64,000 bases of DNA from NCBI RefSeq assembly GCF_902859765.1, contig NZ_CADIJV010000006.1, positions 62,001 to 126,000 of the forward strand, in the 5' to 3' direction. This stretch comes from Achromobacter pulmonis (GTDB lineage: Bacteria; Pseudomonadota; Gammaproteobacteria; Burkholderiales; Burkholderiaceae_B). The position numbers and the translations under genes are program-made. Below are positions 38,954-47,907 of the stretch, one piece after another (the first letter of the stretch is position 1; each line of letters opens with the position of its first letter). Under the pieces are notes generated by a model. That model had not been told where the DNA came from. It saw nothing but the letters and a program-made list of their open reading frames with translations, and made no database searches.

Positions 38954-39868
38954 GTGCGGCATCCGGCGGCCAATGACTGGCCGCTCATCGCGCGCCTGCA
39001 AGGCTGGGAAGCGCGGCTGGCCGATCATCTGGCCGGCCGTGGTCGTTTGGGCGTGGCGCTCTACGAGTTCTTCCGCTTTGGCGTGAAGCAGGCCTGGGCC
39101 TGCCTGTTCGGCGGCCTGATGTGCGCGCTGTTGCTGGCCACGCATTGGTGGTATCCGCAAGATGCCTGGCTGGCGCGTTACGACTTCCTGACGTTGGCGG
39201 CGCTCGCCATCCAGGCCGCGCTGCTGGCGTTGCGCATGGAAACCTGGAACGAGGCCAAGGTCATCCTGATGTTCCATGTGGTCGGCACCGGCATGGAGCT
39301 GTTCAAGACGGCGGCCGGCTCCTGGATCTACCCCGAGGCCAGCGTGTTGCGCATCGGCGGCGTGCCGCTTTTCACCGGCTTCATGTACGCGGCGGTCGGC
39401 AGTTACCTGGCGCGGGTCTGGCGCCTGTTCGATTTCCGCTTCCGCGCCCACCCGCCGCTGGCCGCGACCGTGGCCTTGTCGGTGCTGATCTACGTGAATT
39501 TCTTCACGCACCATTTCATCGCCGACTTCCGCCTGGTGCTGTTCGGCCTGACGGCGCTGCTGTTCGCCCGTACCTGGGTCTACTTCCGCATCTGGCGCGA
39601 CTACCGCCGCATGCCGCTGCTGCTGGGATTCGTGCTGGTGGCGCTGTTCATCTGGTTCGCCGAGAACATCGGCACCTTCGCCAACGCCTGGCGCTATCCC
39701 AATCAGGCGCACGGCTGGGAACTGGTGTCGATCGCCAAGCTGGGGTCGTGGTTCCTGTTGATGATCATCAGCTACGTAATGGTCAGCGTGGTCAGTCGGC
39801 CGCAGCCGATCGATGTTGCGGATGCGCCGCGCCCGGTGGGGGCGAACAACGCGTCCCCGGTTTCCTGA
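38954..39868 (+). CDS. DUF817-family integral membrane protein
   Basis: A 304-residue protein with about eight membrane helices of the DUF817 (YoaT-like) family, recognised by FRFGVKQAWACLFGG, MFHVVGTGMELFKT and FAENIGTFANAWRYP. The molecular function is unknown. The start is GTG 38954, seven bases after the folE2 stop, with the translational coupling this implies. Its tight linkage to folE2 hints at shared conditions of expression but not at a defined role. Confidence 0.85.
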   Translation: MRHPAANDWPLIARLQGWEARLADHLAGRGRLGVALYEFFRFGVKQAWACLFGGLMCALLLATHWWYPQDAWLARYDFLTLAALAIQAALLALRMETWNEAKVILMFHVVGTGMELFKTAAGSWIYPEASVLRIGGVPLFTGFMYAAVGSYLARVWRLFDFRFRAHPPLAATVALSVLIYVNFFTHHFIADFRLVLFGLTALLFARTWVYFRIWRDYRRMPLLLGFVLVALFIWFAENIGTFANAWRYPNQAHGWELVSIAKLGSWFLLMIISYVMVSVVSRPQPIDVADAPRPVGANNASPVS

Positions 39869-39879
39869 GCGCCGCTGGC

Positions 39880-39908
39880 TTGCGTCCAGCGATCCTATCG
39901 GCGATAAT
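39880..39908 (+). promoter_or_regulatory. rpsF: Sigma70-type promoter of the rpsF operon
   Basis: TTGCGT (39880-39885) and GATAAT (39903-39908) are separated by exactly 17 bp. Transcription would begin near 39915, giving a leader of about 175 nt before rpsF. Confidence 0.6.
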
Positions 39909-39914
39909 CGAGGG

Positions 39915-40090
39915 CTTTCTTGCTCGACCGCCCATGTTTTTTGGGCAGCGGGCTGCCCCTTGCTAGCCATACGCCTCGAAGAAAAAGACCAGTGATAGAG
40001 AAAGCACTGGAAAGCCGGAACAGCCGTGAAAACGGGTTGATGACGGTGTCAGGCGGACTGCCGGCAAGACATCCTCAAGGAGTTTTACTC
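39915..40090 (+). promoter_or_regulatory. Long 5' leader of the rpsF operon, possible S6:S18 binding leader
   Basis: The 175-nt leader contains a CCAGTG / CACTGG hairpin (39989-40010) and further GC-rich inverted sequences before the AAGGAG at 40077. Many bacteria regulate this operon through S6:S18 binding to the rpsF leader at a structured element with a CCG bulge. The exact motif could not be verified here. Confidence 0.35.
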
Positions 40091-40465
40091 ATGCGTCACT
40101 ACGAAGTGGTGTTTATCGTTCACCCCGACCAAAGCGAGCAAGTGCCCGCCATGGTCGAGCGTTACCAAGCGCTGGTCACGGGCCAAGGCGGCTCGGTGCA
40201 CCGCCTGGAAGACTGGGGCCGCCGTCAACTGGCCTACCCGATCCAGAAGCTCGTCAAGGCTCACTACGTCTGCCTGAACATCGAGTGCGGCCAAGCCACG
40301 CTGGATGAACTGGAACACTCGTTCCGCTACAACGACGCCGTGCTGCGCCACCTGGTCATCAAGACCAAGAAGGCCCAGACCGCTCCCTCGATCATGATGA
40401 AGTCGGTCGAACGCGAAGAAGCCCGCAAGGCTTCGGCCGAAGCTGTCGCGGCCCCGGCCGAGTAA
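40091..40465 (+). CDS. rpsF: 30S ribosomal protein S6
   Basis: S6 pairs with S18 on the 30S platform. The 124-residue product begins [18 protein letters not shown], the family signature, and contains [22 protein letters not shown] strong AAGGAG lies upstream. It is the first gene of rpsF-priB-rpsR-rplI. The C-terminal Ala/Glu-rich tail is typical of betaproteobacterial S6. Confidence 0.98.
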   Translation: MRHYEVVFIVHPDQSEQVPAMVERYQALVTGQGGSVHRLEDWGRRQLAYPIQKLVKAHYVCLNIECGQATLDELEHSFRYNDAVLRHLVIKTKKAQTAPSIMMKSVEREEARKASAEAVAAPAE

Positions 40466-40518
40466 GCAGGGCTCACGCGAGTAGCCCATCCCATGAAGTC
40501 CCCTCGGTGCCTGGCAGG

Positions 40519-40842
40519 ATGAACAAGCTGGAACTCAGCGCCCGCGTTCTCGAATGCGAGCCTTTGCGCCACACGCCTGCCGGTTTGCCAGCCCTGGAAA
40601 TGGTGCTGGCGCACGAATCTGAGGTCATCGAAGCCGGCCATCCGCGCCGTGTCGAACTGACGATCTCGGCCGTGGCACTGGGCGATCTGGCGTTGCTGTT
40701 GCAAGGAACGGCGCTGGGGTCCGAATTGCACGTGCAGGGGTTTCTGGCCCCGGTGCGCAAGGACTCGGTGAAGTTCAAGCTGCATCTGCAGCAGGCGCGT
40801 CGGATCAGCGGCAGCGCAGGGCGCGATCCGCTGGTGGCTTGA
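40519..40842 (+). CDS. priB: Primosomal replication protein N (PriB)
   Basis: PriB is a small dimeric OB-fold single-strand DNA-binding protein that helps PriA reload DnaB at stalled forks. The 107-residue product starts [20 protein letters not shown] and contains the conserved [12 protein letters not shown] and [13 protein letters not shown] segments. ATG 40519 is chosen by family N-terminus; a GTG at 40507 is in frame. Its place between rpsF and rpsR is conserved in beta- and gammaproteobacteria. Confidence 0.93.
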   Translation: MNKLELSARVLECEPLRHTPAGLPALEMVLAHESEVIEAGHPRRVELTISAVALGDLALLLQGTALGSELHVQGFLAPVRKDSVKFKLHLQQARRISGSAGRDPLVA

Positions 40843-40950
40843 CGGGAAAAGGGCAAGGGGCGCGTAAGCGCCGTCGGAATACGGATAGGTTATGGGGAGT
40901 CGGGCCCGATCAAGGCTGACCCGGTCCCCTCAAACATAGAGGCACATATC

Positions 40951-41223
40951 ATGGCTTTCTTCGGAAAACGCAAGGAAAAACGCAAATTCACGCAGCAGAA
41001 CCCGCTCTTCAAGCGTCGTAAGTTCTGCCGCTTCACCGCCGCCGGCGTCGAAGAGATCGACTACAAGGATCTCGACACCCTGCGCGACTTCGTGCAAGAA
41101 AACGGCAAGATCATCCCGGCTCGTCTGACCGGCACCAAGGCAATCTACCAGCGCCAGCTGGACACCGCCATCAAGCGCGCGCGCTTCCTGGCCCTGTTGC
41201 CTTACACCGACAACCACAACTAA
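40951..41223 (+). CDS. rpsR: 30S ribosomal protein S18
   Basis: The 90-residue basic protein begins [17 protein letters not shown] and has [16 protein letters not shown] and [20 protein letters not shown], characteristic of S18. It is the partner of S6 on the small-subunit platform. The 108-bp gap after priB holds no gene. Confidence 0.98.
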   Translation: MAFFGKRKEKRKFTQQNPLFKRRKFCRFTAAGVEEIDYKDLDTLRDFVQENGKIIPARLTGTKAIYQRQLDTAIKRARFLALLPYTDNHN

Positions 41224-41237
41224 TCCGGGGCACTGAA

Positions 41238-41693
41238 ATGCAAGTTATTCTGCTCGAAAAAGTCGTCAACCTGGGTAACCTCGGCGAAGTCGTCCGCGTG
41301 CGTGATGGCTACGCCCGCAACTTCCTGATTCCCCAGAAGAAGGCCCGTCGCGCAACCGACGCCGCCCTGAAGGAATTCGAAGCGCGCCGCGCCGAACTGG
41401 AAAAGATCCAGGCCGAGAAGCTGGCCGCCGCCCAGGCCTTGGGTGAGCGCGTCAACGGCTACCAGCTGAAGATCGTCCAGAAGGCTGGCGTCGACGGCCG
41501 CCTGTTCGGCTCGGTGACCAACGCCGACATCGCCGAAGGTCTGAAAAAGGCCGGTTTCGAAGGCATCGAAAAGGCCCAGGTGCGCATGGCCAATGGCCAA
41601 CTGAAGGCCGTCGGCGAGTACCCGGTGCAGGTTGCCCTGCACGCCGACGTCCTCGTCGACGTCACCGTGCTGGTCGAAGGCGAACTGTCGTAA
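41238..41693 (+). CDS. rplI: 50S ribosomal protein L9
   Basis: L9 binds 23S rRNA with its N-domain and projects a long helix. The 151-residue product has the signature [20 protein letters not shown], a connecting helix and the C-terminal domain ending VTVLVEGE. It lies 14 bp after rpsR and is followed by a strong terminator that closes the ribosomal operon. Confidence 0.98.
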   Translation: MQVILLEKVVNLGNLGEVVRVRDGYARNFLIPQKKARRATDAALKEFEARRAELEKIQAEKLAAAQALGERVNGYQLKIVQKAGVDGRLFGSVTNADIAEGLKKAGFEGIEKAQVRMANGQLKAVGEYPVQVALHADVLVDVTVLVEGELS

Positions 41694-41710
41694 GCCTGAC
41701 CCCGCGGTAG

Positions 41711-41740
41711 AAAAAAGCCGGCCCGCGTGCCGGCTTTTTT
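41711..41740 (+). terminator. Rho-independent terminator after rplI
   Basis: GCCGGC arms with a six-base loop are flanked by runs of six A and six T, directly after the S18-L9 genes. Confidence 0.92.
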
Positions 41741-41837
41741 CTTTACGCCGGTTTTTCTTCGCGTTACCCCGCCGCCATTTGCGTGTAGTCTTGCGGGCTG
41801 CACGCCTGTATCACACGTTGTTTCCTCCGAGGACCTC

Positions 41838-42677
41838 TTGACCCAGCCGCCCGTCCACCACAACGCCCCCGCCGGATTGCGCGCCTGGCTCGACAGCCTG
41901 GACGCCGACCGCGAGCCGTCGGTGCGCGATGCGACCATCGATGGCGTGCGCTGCATTATCAAGCGCCGGCGCCCGGGCCTGGCCAGTGGCGTGAGCTACG
42001 TGCTGCGTTATGCGCGCGCGTTGTTCCTGGGGCTGGGCTGCAAGCTGTTCCTGGGGGAATTTCCGCGGCCTGGCATCCTGCTGCGCAATGGGCTCGAACA
42101 CGAGGCCCGGCGCCTGCGGCAACTGCTGCAGGCGGGTTGCCGCGTGCCCGAGGTCTGGTGGCAGGAAGACGGATTGCTGGTGCTGGAGTTCGTCGGCGAG
42201 GATCTGGCCGATTTGATCCGCAACGAAGACAACACCTCGCGCCTGTGGCTGACGCGCGCGGCCGCGACCGATCTGGCCGACTTCCACGGCCGCGGGCTGT
42301 GGCACGGCGGCGCCCAGATTCGCAACATCACCTTGCAAAATGGCGAGTTGTGGCGCATCGACTTCGAGGAAAACATCGGCTCGACCCTGTCGCGCCCGTT
42401 GGCCCAGGCCTACGACCTGTTCCAGATGCTGGCCTCGCTGGCGTCCTTGCGCAAGTTGCCCGATGAGGTCGGCCGTGCCTTGGGTAAACTGGCGCTCGAG
42501 GTCTATTTCGAGTGCAATCCCGACCCCGAGGTCAAGGCGCGCTTGCGCCGCCTGGCCCGGCTGCTGTCTTTCATCGCCACGCCGCTGCGGCCGCTTTTGG
42601 GCCGTCTGCCGTCACGCGATGTGCAGGGTTTCTTCCGCGTTGCGGATATCCTGCAGCCGTTACTATTGAAGCCATGA
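41838..42677 (+). CDS. Kinase-like protein (LPS kinase/BUD32-type fold)
   Basis: A 279-residue protein with features of small lipopolysaccharide-kinase/BUD32-like folds: LLVLEFVGEDLADLI (hinge), ATDLADFHGRGLWHGGAQIRNITL (catalytic loop) and WRIDFEEN (metal-binding DFx). The usual catalytic-loop Asp after His-Gly appears as Gly, so it could be a family variant or a pseudokinase. The start is TTG 41838, five bases after GAGG. The stop overlaps the dnaB start by four bases (ATGA), indicating co-translation with the helicase. The physiological substrate is unknown. Confidence 0.7.
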   Translation: MTQPPVHHNAPAGLRAWLDSLDADREPSVRDATIDGVRCIIKRRRPGLASGVSYVLRYARALFLGLGCKLFLGEFPRPGILLRNGLEHEARRLRQLLQAGCRVPEVWWQEDGLLVLEFVGEDLADLIRNEDNTSRLWLTRAAATDLADFHGRGLWHGGAQIRNITLQNGELWRIDFEENIGSTLSRPLAQAYDLFQMLASLASLRKLPDEVGRALGKLALEVYFECNPDPEVKARLRRLARLLSFIATPLRPLLGRLPSRDVQGFFRVADILQPLLLKP

Positions 42678-44056
42678 ATACTCCTGCCGATTCCCAGCTC
42701 GAATACCTGCGCGTTCCTCCCCATTCCATTGAGGCGGAACAATCGGTGCTGGGGGGCCTGCTGCTCGACAACGCCGCCTGGGACCGCATTGCCGACGTGC
42801 TGGTCGAAGAAGACTTCTATCGCCACGACCACCGGCTGATCTGGCACCACATTGCCCGGCTGATCGGCCTGGCCCGTCCGGCCGACGTCATTACCGTCCA
42901 CGAATCGCTGGTCAGCGCCGGCAAGGCCGAGGACGCCGGCGGCTTGGCCTACCTGAACGCGCTGGCTCATAACACGCCGTCGGCCGCCAACATCCGCCGC
43001 TACGGCGAGATCGTGCGCGAGCGCGCCATGCTGCGCAAGCTGGTGTCGATCGCCGACGAGATCTCCTCGGCCGCCATGAATCCGCAGGGCAAGGAAGCGC
43101 GCCAGTTGCTGGACGAGGCCGAGTCCAAGGTGTTCCAGATCGCCCAGGAAGGCGCGCGCGGCGCCGCCGGCTTCCAGGAGATCCAGCCGCTGCTGACACA
43201 GGTGGTGGAACGCATCGACGAGCTCTACCACCGCGAAAGCACCTCCGATGTGACCGGCGTGCCCACTGGCTTTACCGATCTCGACAAGATGACTTCGGGC
43301 ATGCAAGGCGGCGACCTGATCATCGTGGCCGGCCGCCCGTCCATGGGCAAGACCTCGTTCTCGATGAACATCGGCGAACACGTGGCTATCGAGGAAGGCC
43401 TGCCGGTGGCAGTGTTCTCGATGGAAATGGGCGCGGTGCAATTGGCCATGCGTATGCTGGGTTCGGTCGGCCTGCTGGACCAGCACCGCATGCGCACCGG
43501 CAAGCTGATCGCCGAGGACTGGCCGCGCGTGACCCACGCGGTGCAGCTGATGCAGGACGCGCAGGTCTACATCGACGAATCGCCTGCCCTCAGCCCGATG
43601 GAAGTGCGCGCCCGCGCGCGCCGCCTGGCGCGTCAGTGCGGCCAGCTCGGCCTGATCATCATCGACTACCTGCAGTTGATGTCGGGCAACGGCTCGGGCG
43701 AGAACCGCGCCACCGAAGTGTCGGAAATCAGCCGTTCGCTCAAGGGCCTGGCCAAGGAGCTGAACTGTCCGCTTATCGCGCTGTCGCAGCTGAACCGCAG
43801 CCTGGAGCAGCGTCCCAACAAGCGCCCCGTGATGAGCGACCTGCGCGAATCGGGCGCCATCGAACAGGACGCCGACGTGATCCTGTTCATCTACCGCGAC
43901 GAGGTCTACAACCCCGATTCGCCGGACAAGGGCACCGCCGAGATCATCATCGGCAAGCAGCGTAACGGCCCGATCGGCACGGTGCGCCTGACCTTCCAGG
44001 GTTCGAGCACGCGCTTCCTGAACTTCTCTGGCGCGCAGCCGCGCGACATGTACTGA
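42674..44056 (+). CDS. dnaB: Replicative DNA helicase DnaB
   Basis: DnaB is the hexameric 5'-3' helicase of the replication fork. The 460-residue protein starts MNTPADSQLEYLRVPPHSIEAEQSVLGG, the conserved N-terminal domain. The RecA-like domain has Walker A GRPSMGKTSF, Walker B LIIIDYLQLM and the H4 DLRESGAIEQDAD region. No intein interrupts it. Its ATG overlaps the stop of the kinase-like gene, and a terminator follows. Confidence 0.97.
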   Translation: MNTPADSQLEYLRVPPHSIEAEQSVLGGLLLDNAAWDRIADVLVEEDFYRHDHRLIWHHIARLIGLARPADVITVHESLVSAGKAEDAGGLAYLNALAHNTPSAANIRRYGEIVRERAMLRKLVSIADEISSAAMNPQGKEARQLLDEAESKVFQIAQEGARGAAGFQEIQPLLTQVVERIDELYHRESTSDVTGVPTGFTDLDKMTSGMQGGDLIIVAGRPSMGKTSFSMNIGEHVAIEEGLPVAVFSMEMGAVQLAMRMLGSVGLLDQHRMRTGKLIAEDWPRVTHAVQLMQDAQVYIDESPALSPMEVRARARRLARQCGQLGLIIIDYLQLMSGNGSGENRATEVSEISRSLKGLAKELNCPLIALSQLNRSLEQRPNKRPVMSDLRESGAIEQDADVILFIYRDEVYNPDSPDKGTAEIIIGKQRNGPIGTVRLTFQGSSTRFLNFSGAQPRDMY

Positions 44057-44070
44057 GGTGTGCCGCCCAC

Positions 44071-44099
44071 AAAAAACGCGCCCTCGGGCGCGTTTTTTT
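44071..44099. terminator. Bidirectional terminator between dnaB and the SBF-like gene
   Basis: ACGCGCCC-TC-GGGCGCGT forms a perfect stem with seven T on the plus side and six A (U on the minus strand) on the other. Confidence 0.9.
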
Positions 44100-44114
44100 G
44101 CTTGTGTGGCGGAT

Positions 44115-45092
44115 TCACGCTTCCGTTTCGGGTCGCTTGCCGTAGCGCGCGGCCAGCACGCCGCAGACCATCAGCTGGATCTGGTGGAACAGCATCAGCG
44201 GCAGCACGATCGCGCCGACGGCATGGCCGGCGAACAGTACCTGGGCCATGGGAATGCCGCTGGCCAGGCTCTTTTTGGAGCCGCAGAACAGCAACGTGAT
44301 GCGGTCCGGCAGGTTGAAGCCGAACACCTTGCCGGCCAGCGCCGACAGGCCCAGCGCCAGCGCCAGGATGACGGCGCAGCACACGACCAGGCCCAGCAGC
44401 GCCGGGACCGGCGTGGCGCTCCACAGGCCTTCGTTGATGGCTTCCGAGAACGCGGTGTAGACCACCAGCAGGATCGAGCCCTGGTCGACAAATTTCAGCA
44501 TTGCCTTGCGCTTGTGCACCCAGGCGCCGATCCAGCGGCGCGCAACTTGCCCCAGCACGAACGGCAACAGCAGTTGCAGCATGATCTTGCCAACCGCGTC
44601 GAACGAGATCGGCGCGCTGCCGGCGTTGGCGACCACGGTGCCGACCAGCAACGGCGTCAGGAAGATGCCCAGCAGGCTCGAGGCCGAGGCGCTGCACACC
44701 GCCGCCGGGACGTTGCCGCGCGCCATGGAGGTAAAGGCGATGGCCGACTGCACCGTGGCCGGCAGGCAGCACAGGAACAGGATGCCGAGGTACAGCTCGG
44801 GCGTGACCAGTGGTTCCAACACCGGCTTGAGCGCCAGGCCCAGCAGCGGGAACATCAGGAAGGTGGCCGAGAAGATGGTGAGATGCAGCTTCCAGTGCGT
44901 GAGGCCGGCGATGATGGCTTCACGCGACAGGCGCGCGCCGTGCAGGAAGAACAGCAGGCCGACCGCGATGTTGGTGATCCAGCCGAACACCACCACGCCT
45001 TGCCCATGGGCGGGCACGATGCTGGCGATGATGACGGTGCAGATCAGGTAGAGGGTGAAGCGGTCGGGCAGGAGACGGACAAGGCGTGACAT
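44115..45092 (-). CDS. SBF-like (bile acid:sodium symporter family, YfeH-type) transporter
   Basis: A 325-residue inner-membrane protein with nine to ten helices of the SBF-like family. Signature segments are FFLHGARLSREAIIAGL, CCLPATVQSAIAFTSMARGN and FCGSKKSLASGIPMAQVLF. Family members are thought to move organic anions by sodium symport, but bacterial YfeH-type substrates are undefined. It converges on dnaB with a shared terminator. About 135 bp separate its start from pdxA's end, with no gene. Confidence 0.87.
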   Translation of the reverse strand: MSRLVRLLPDRFTLYLICTVIIASIVPAHGQGVVVFGWITNIAVGLLFFLHGARLSREAIIAGLTHWKLHLTIFSATFLMFPLLGLALKPVLEPLVTPELYLGILFLCCLPATVQSAIAFTSMARGNVPAAVCSASASSLLGIFLTPLLVGTVVANAGSAPISFDAVGKIMLQLLLPFVLGQVARRWIGAWVHKRKAMLKFVDQGSILLVVYTAFSEAINEGLWSATPVPALLGLVVCCAVILALALGLSALAGKVFGFNLPDRITLLFCGSKKSLASGIPMAQVLFAGHAVGAIVLPLMLFHQIQLMVCGVLAARYGKRPETEA

Positions 45093-45227
45093 GGAGGGGG
45101 TAGAGGGGGGATGACGGAAAGCGGCGGCGCGCCGTGCGCGCCGGAATCGGGCCGTATTGTAGACGCGGGGGCGGGCAAGGCCGCGGGCAGGCCGGGGCGG
45201 GTGTCCGCCTGCCGGGCCTTTGCCGGC

Positions 45228-46208
45228 TCAGGGCGCCATGGCCAGGGCCAGGTCGAACGCGGCGATCAGCGAGGCCTGATCGGCCACGCCCTTGCCGGCG
45301 ATATCGAAGGCGGTGCCGTGATCGACGCTGGTGCGCACGAACGGCAGGCCGACGGTGACGTTGACGCCATGGTCCACCCCCAGGTACTTCACGGGGATCA
45401 GGCCCTGGTCGTGGTACTGGGCCACCACGATGTCGAACTCGCCGCGGCGGGCGCGCATGAAGACAGTGTCGCCGGGCCAGGGGCCGCTGGCGTCGATGCC
45501 TTCGGCGCGCGCGCGGTCGATGGCCGGCGCGATGATGTCGAGGTCTTCGCGGCCGAACTTGCCGCCTTCGCCCGCGTGCGGATTCAGGCCCGCCACCGCC
45601 ACGCGCGGCCGGGCGATGCCCATCTGGCGGCAGGCGCGGTCAGCCAGCCGCATGGCGGTCAACTCGGCTTCGGGGGTGATGCGCGCCATGACGTCCGCCA
45701 GTGCGACGTGGATGGTCACCAGCAGCACGCGCAGTTCGTCGTTGGCGAGCATCATGGCGAAGTCGCGGGTGCCGGAGCGCTCGGCCAGGATCTCGGTATG
45801 GCCGGGATAGTCGATGCCGCCGGCGTGCATGGATTGCTTGTTCAGCGGCGCCGTGACGATGGCGCGGATGCGACCGGCCCGGGCATCGTCGATGGCGGCG
45901 CAGACATAGTCATAGGCGGCGCGTCCGGCGGCGGCGTTGACCTCGCCATGAGGCAGGTCGGCCGGCAGGGCGGGGCCGCAGTTGACCACCTCGATGTGGC
46001 CGGCGTTGCCGTCGGCCTGGCCGACATGGGCGATCTCGCGGATTGCCAGGCGCGCGCCCAGCGCGGCGGCCGCGCGGCGCAGGGCGCCGGCATCGCCGTA
46101 CACCACGCAAGGGGCATTCAGGCCCTGGGCGCAGGCCTTGACGACGATTTCGGGGCCGATGCCAGCGGCATCCCCCATGGTGATGCCCACGGGCGGGGGA
46201 GTGTTCAA
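45228..46208 (-). CDS. pdxA: 4-hydroxythreonine-4-phosphate dehydrogenase
   Basis: PdxA oxidises 4-phosphohydroxy-L-threonine in the DXP-dependent vitamin B6 pathway, using NAD and a divalent metal. The 326-residue protein has GITMGDAAGIGPEIVVKA, DYPGHTEILAERSG (metal His), GLNPHAGEGGKFG and the YHDQGLIPVKYLG motif. Length and motifs fit true PdxA; a PdxA2-like role on other substrates cannot be fully excluded. It is followed upstream by a small lipoprotein gene on the same strand (31 bp), which may share its promoter. Confidence 0.93.
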   Translation of the reverse strand: MNTPPPVGITMGDAAGIGPEIVVKACAQGLNAPCVVYGDAGALRRAAAALGARLAIREIAHVGQADGNAGHIEVVNCGPALPADLPHGEVNAAAGRAAYDYVCAAIDDARAGRIRAIVTAPLNKQSMHAGGIDYPGHTEILAERSGTRDFAMMLANDELRVLLVTIHVALADVMARITPEAELTAMRLADRACRQMGIARPRVAVAGLNPHAGEGGKFGREDLDIIAPAIDRARAEGIDASGPWPGDTVFMRARRGEFDIVVAQYHDQGLIPVKYLGVDHGVNVTVGLPFVRTSVDHGTAFDIAGKGVADQASLIAAFDLALAMAP

Positions 46209-46238
46209 GATGTGTTCCCGGTCGACGGCCTGGTGCGT

Positions 46239-46547
46239 TTACGGCTGCGCGTTCTTCGGCGGCTCGATCTCGCCGCATTCGAACGTGACGGTGGCGCGCT
46301 TGGAGCCCAGGCCGGTGGCATGGTTGGACGTAATGGCCGGCTTTTGCAGCTTGCGCCCGATGGACTGGCAGTACTGGTCGGCGCGCTGCAGCGCCTGGTT
46401 CTTGATTTCGACCCAGGTCAGCAGCTGCGTGCCGGAACTAAAGGTGACGCTGTAGGTGTTCTTGCCGGTGGACGTCACTTCGCTCATGCTGGAACAGGCG
46501 GCCAGCAGGGCGAGCAAGGCGGAGGCGAGGGCAAGGCGTGCGAACAT
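46239..46547 (-). CDS. Small lipoprotein of unknown function
   Basis: A 102-residue protein with a lipoprotein signal peptide: hydrophobic stretch and lipobox LLAAC, giving Cys18 as the lipidated residue. The mature part (SSMSEVTSTGKNTYSV...) includes two further Cys that may form a disulfide, and ends in a Pro/Lys-rich tail. No domain was recognised. It lies immediately upstream of pdxA on the same strand. Confidence 0.78.
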   Translation of the reverse strand: MFARLALASALLALLAACSSMSEVTSTGKNTYSVTFSSGTQLLTWVEIKNQALQRADQYCQSIGRKLQKPAITSNHATGLGSKRATVTFECGEIEPPKNAQP

Positions 46548-46660
46548 GTTGGATCCGTGAAAGGCGACAAATCACATTACAACATTATGCCGCCCGGATC
46601 GGGCGGCCGTCACGACGCCGCGAATGTGGGCGCGAGGCGCCGGGCCACGCGGCGGGCGCT

Positions 46661-47119
46661 TCAGGGGGCGCCGACCGCGCTGCGGCGGTCGACCTTGCGG
46701 CTGAGCACGATGGAGGTCTGCGTCTGCTTCACGCCATCGATCAGGCCGATGCGGTCGAGCAGTTCGTCCAACTGTTCATGGGTCTCGCAGCGCAGGAAGA
46801 TCAGGTAGTCATAAGGGCCGCTGACCGACGACACCTCCTCGACCTCGGGCATTTTCTCCAGTTCGCGTATCACGGCCGCGGGGGTCTTGGGCAGCACGCT
46901 GATGAAGCAATAGGCGCGCACCGCGGCCTCTTCGAGCAGGCGTCCCAGGCGCACGCCGTAGCCCGCCACGATGTGTTCGCGTTCGAGACGGGCGATACGC
47001 GCCACCACCGTGGTGCGCGCCAGGCCGAGCTTGCGCGCCAGGATGGCGGCGGGTTCGCGGGCGTTGGCCTGCAGCAGGCTGAGCAGTTGCCGGTCGATGG
47101 CGTCTAGGCGTTGGTTCAT
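46661..47119 (-). CDS. Lrp/AsnC-family transcriptional regulator
   Basis: A 152-residue regulator with N-terminal HTH (LDAIDRQLLSLLQANAREP, then LGLARTTVVARIARLE) and a C-terminal RAM ligand domain (FISVLPKTPAAVIRELEKMPEV, GPYDYLIFL). Such proteins sense amino acids. ATG 47119 matches the family N-terminus; ATG 47131 is four codons earlier. Neither has a strong Shine-Dalgarno. The effector and targets are unknown; no amino-acid gene is divergent from it. Confidence 0.87.
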   Translation of the reverse strand: MNQRLDAIDRQLLSLLQANAREPAAILARKLGLARTTVVARIARLEREHIVAGYGVRLGRLLEEAAVRAYCFISVLPKTPAAVIRELEKMPEVEEVSSVSGPYDYLIFLRCETHEQLDELLDRIGLIDGVKQTQTSIVLSRKVDRRSAVGAP

Positions 47120-47164
47120 GCGCCCGACCATACAGGCGCGGCGCGGCGCGCGTCAATGCGCGCG

Positions 47165-47770
47165 TCAGCCGTCGGATTCGGGCGGCAGGCCGCCGCGGTA
47201 GATCCGGCCGTCGAAGGCAAAGCGTGTGAGGGTCCTGGAGGCCGCGTCGAACACCCGGTCGCGGCGCGCGGCATCTTCCGGCCGCGGCGGCGACAACGTG
47301 AGGCGGCACAGGTCGGCGCCGCTGTCATAGCGCGCCGCCTGCACCAGGTCGCTGGCGCCGAACGCATGGACATGGTGGGCGAACTCGCGCAATTGCTCCA
47401 TTTCGTGGAACGCGCCGCGGTCGCTGATCAAGCGCATGCCGAACTTGGTTTCTTCCTCGGGCGCCGGAACCGGCGCCGGGGATGGGGCAGGCGTGTCGGG
47501 CGTGCCGTAGTCGAACTGCGCGCCGGCATCGCGCATCGCCGCCAGCACCTGCCGCCAGGCGGGTTCGTCCAGGGTCAGGCGGGCGGCCATCGCCAGCAGC
47601 CGTTGCCGGCCCAGGGCCCGCGGCTGCGGCCCGCCGACGTAGCTGGCCCATGGCACCGCTTCGTCCAGCCCGGCCAGTTCGGCCATTTGCGCGTCGTTGT
47701 AGCCCAGCCGTTCCTGCAGGCGCCGCAGCGAGGCCGCGTCGGGAGGCACATAATTGTCGATCGTCTTCAT
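47165..47770 (-). CDS. Hypothetical protein with N-terminal HTH-like segment
   Basis: A 201-residue protein of unknown function. The first 75 residues (SLRRLQERLGYNDAQMAELA, then GRQRLLAMAARLTL) resemble XRE-type helix-turn-helix folds; a Pro/Ala/Glu linker follows and the C-terminal half is alpha/beta with no recognised motif. ATG 47770 has GGAG in front; a start at 47794 is less likely. It could be a DNA-binding regulator, but this is based only on fold-like appearance. Confidence 0.65.
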   Translation of the reverse strand: MKTIDNYVPPDAASLRRLQERLGYNDAQMAELAGLDEAVPWASYVGGPQPRALGRQRLLAMAARLTLDEPAWRQVLAAMRDAGAQFDYGTPDTPAPSPAPVPAPEEETKFGMRLISDRGAFHEMEQLREFAHHVHAFGASDLVQAARYDSGADLCRLTLSPPRPEDAARRDRVFDAASRTLTRFAFDGRIYRGGLPPESDG

Positions 47771-47907
47771 GGGTGTGCTCCGGTTGCGCCACACGCCGAG
47801 GGCGTGCCGCGCTACGCTTCATGCTAGCGCGGGCCGCCCGACTTGCCCAGCACGGCGGCGCGCCCATGCTAGGATTCGCGCCGACTTCATTGCCAGGAGA
47901 CTTACCC

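Noticed and set aside
38149-39868. Zur-type zinc box before folE2
   Set aside because: I looked for an AT-rich GTTATA-like dyad upstream of folE2 and did not find one; only the GC-rich stem-loop is visible.
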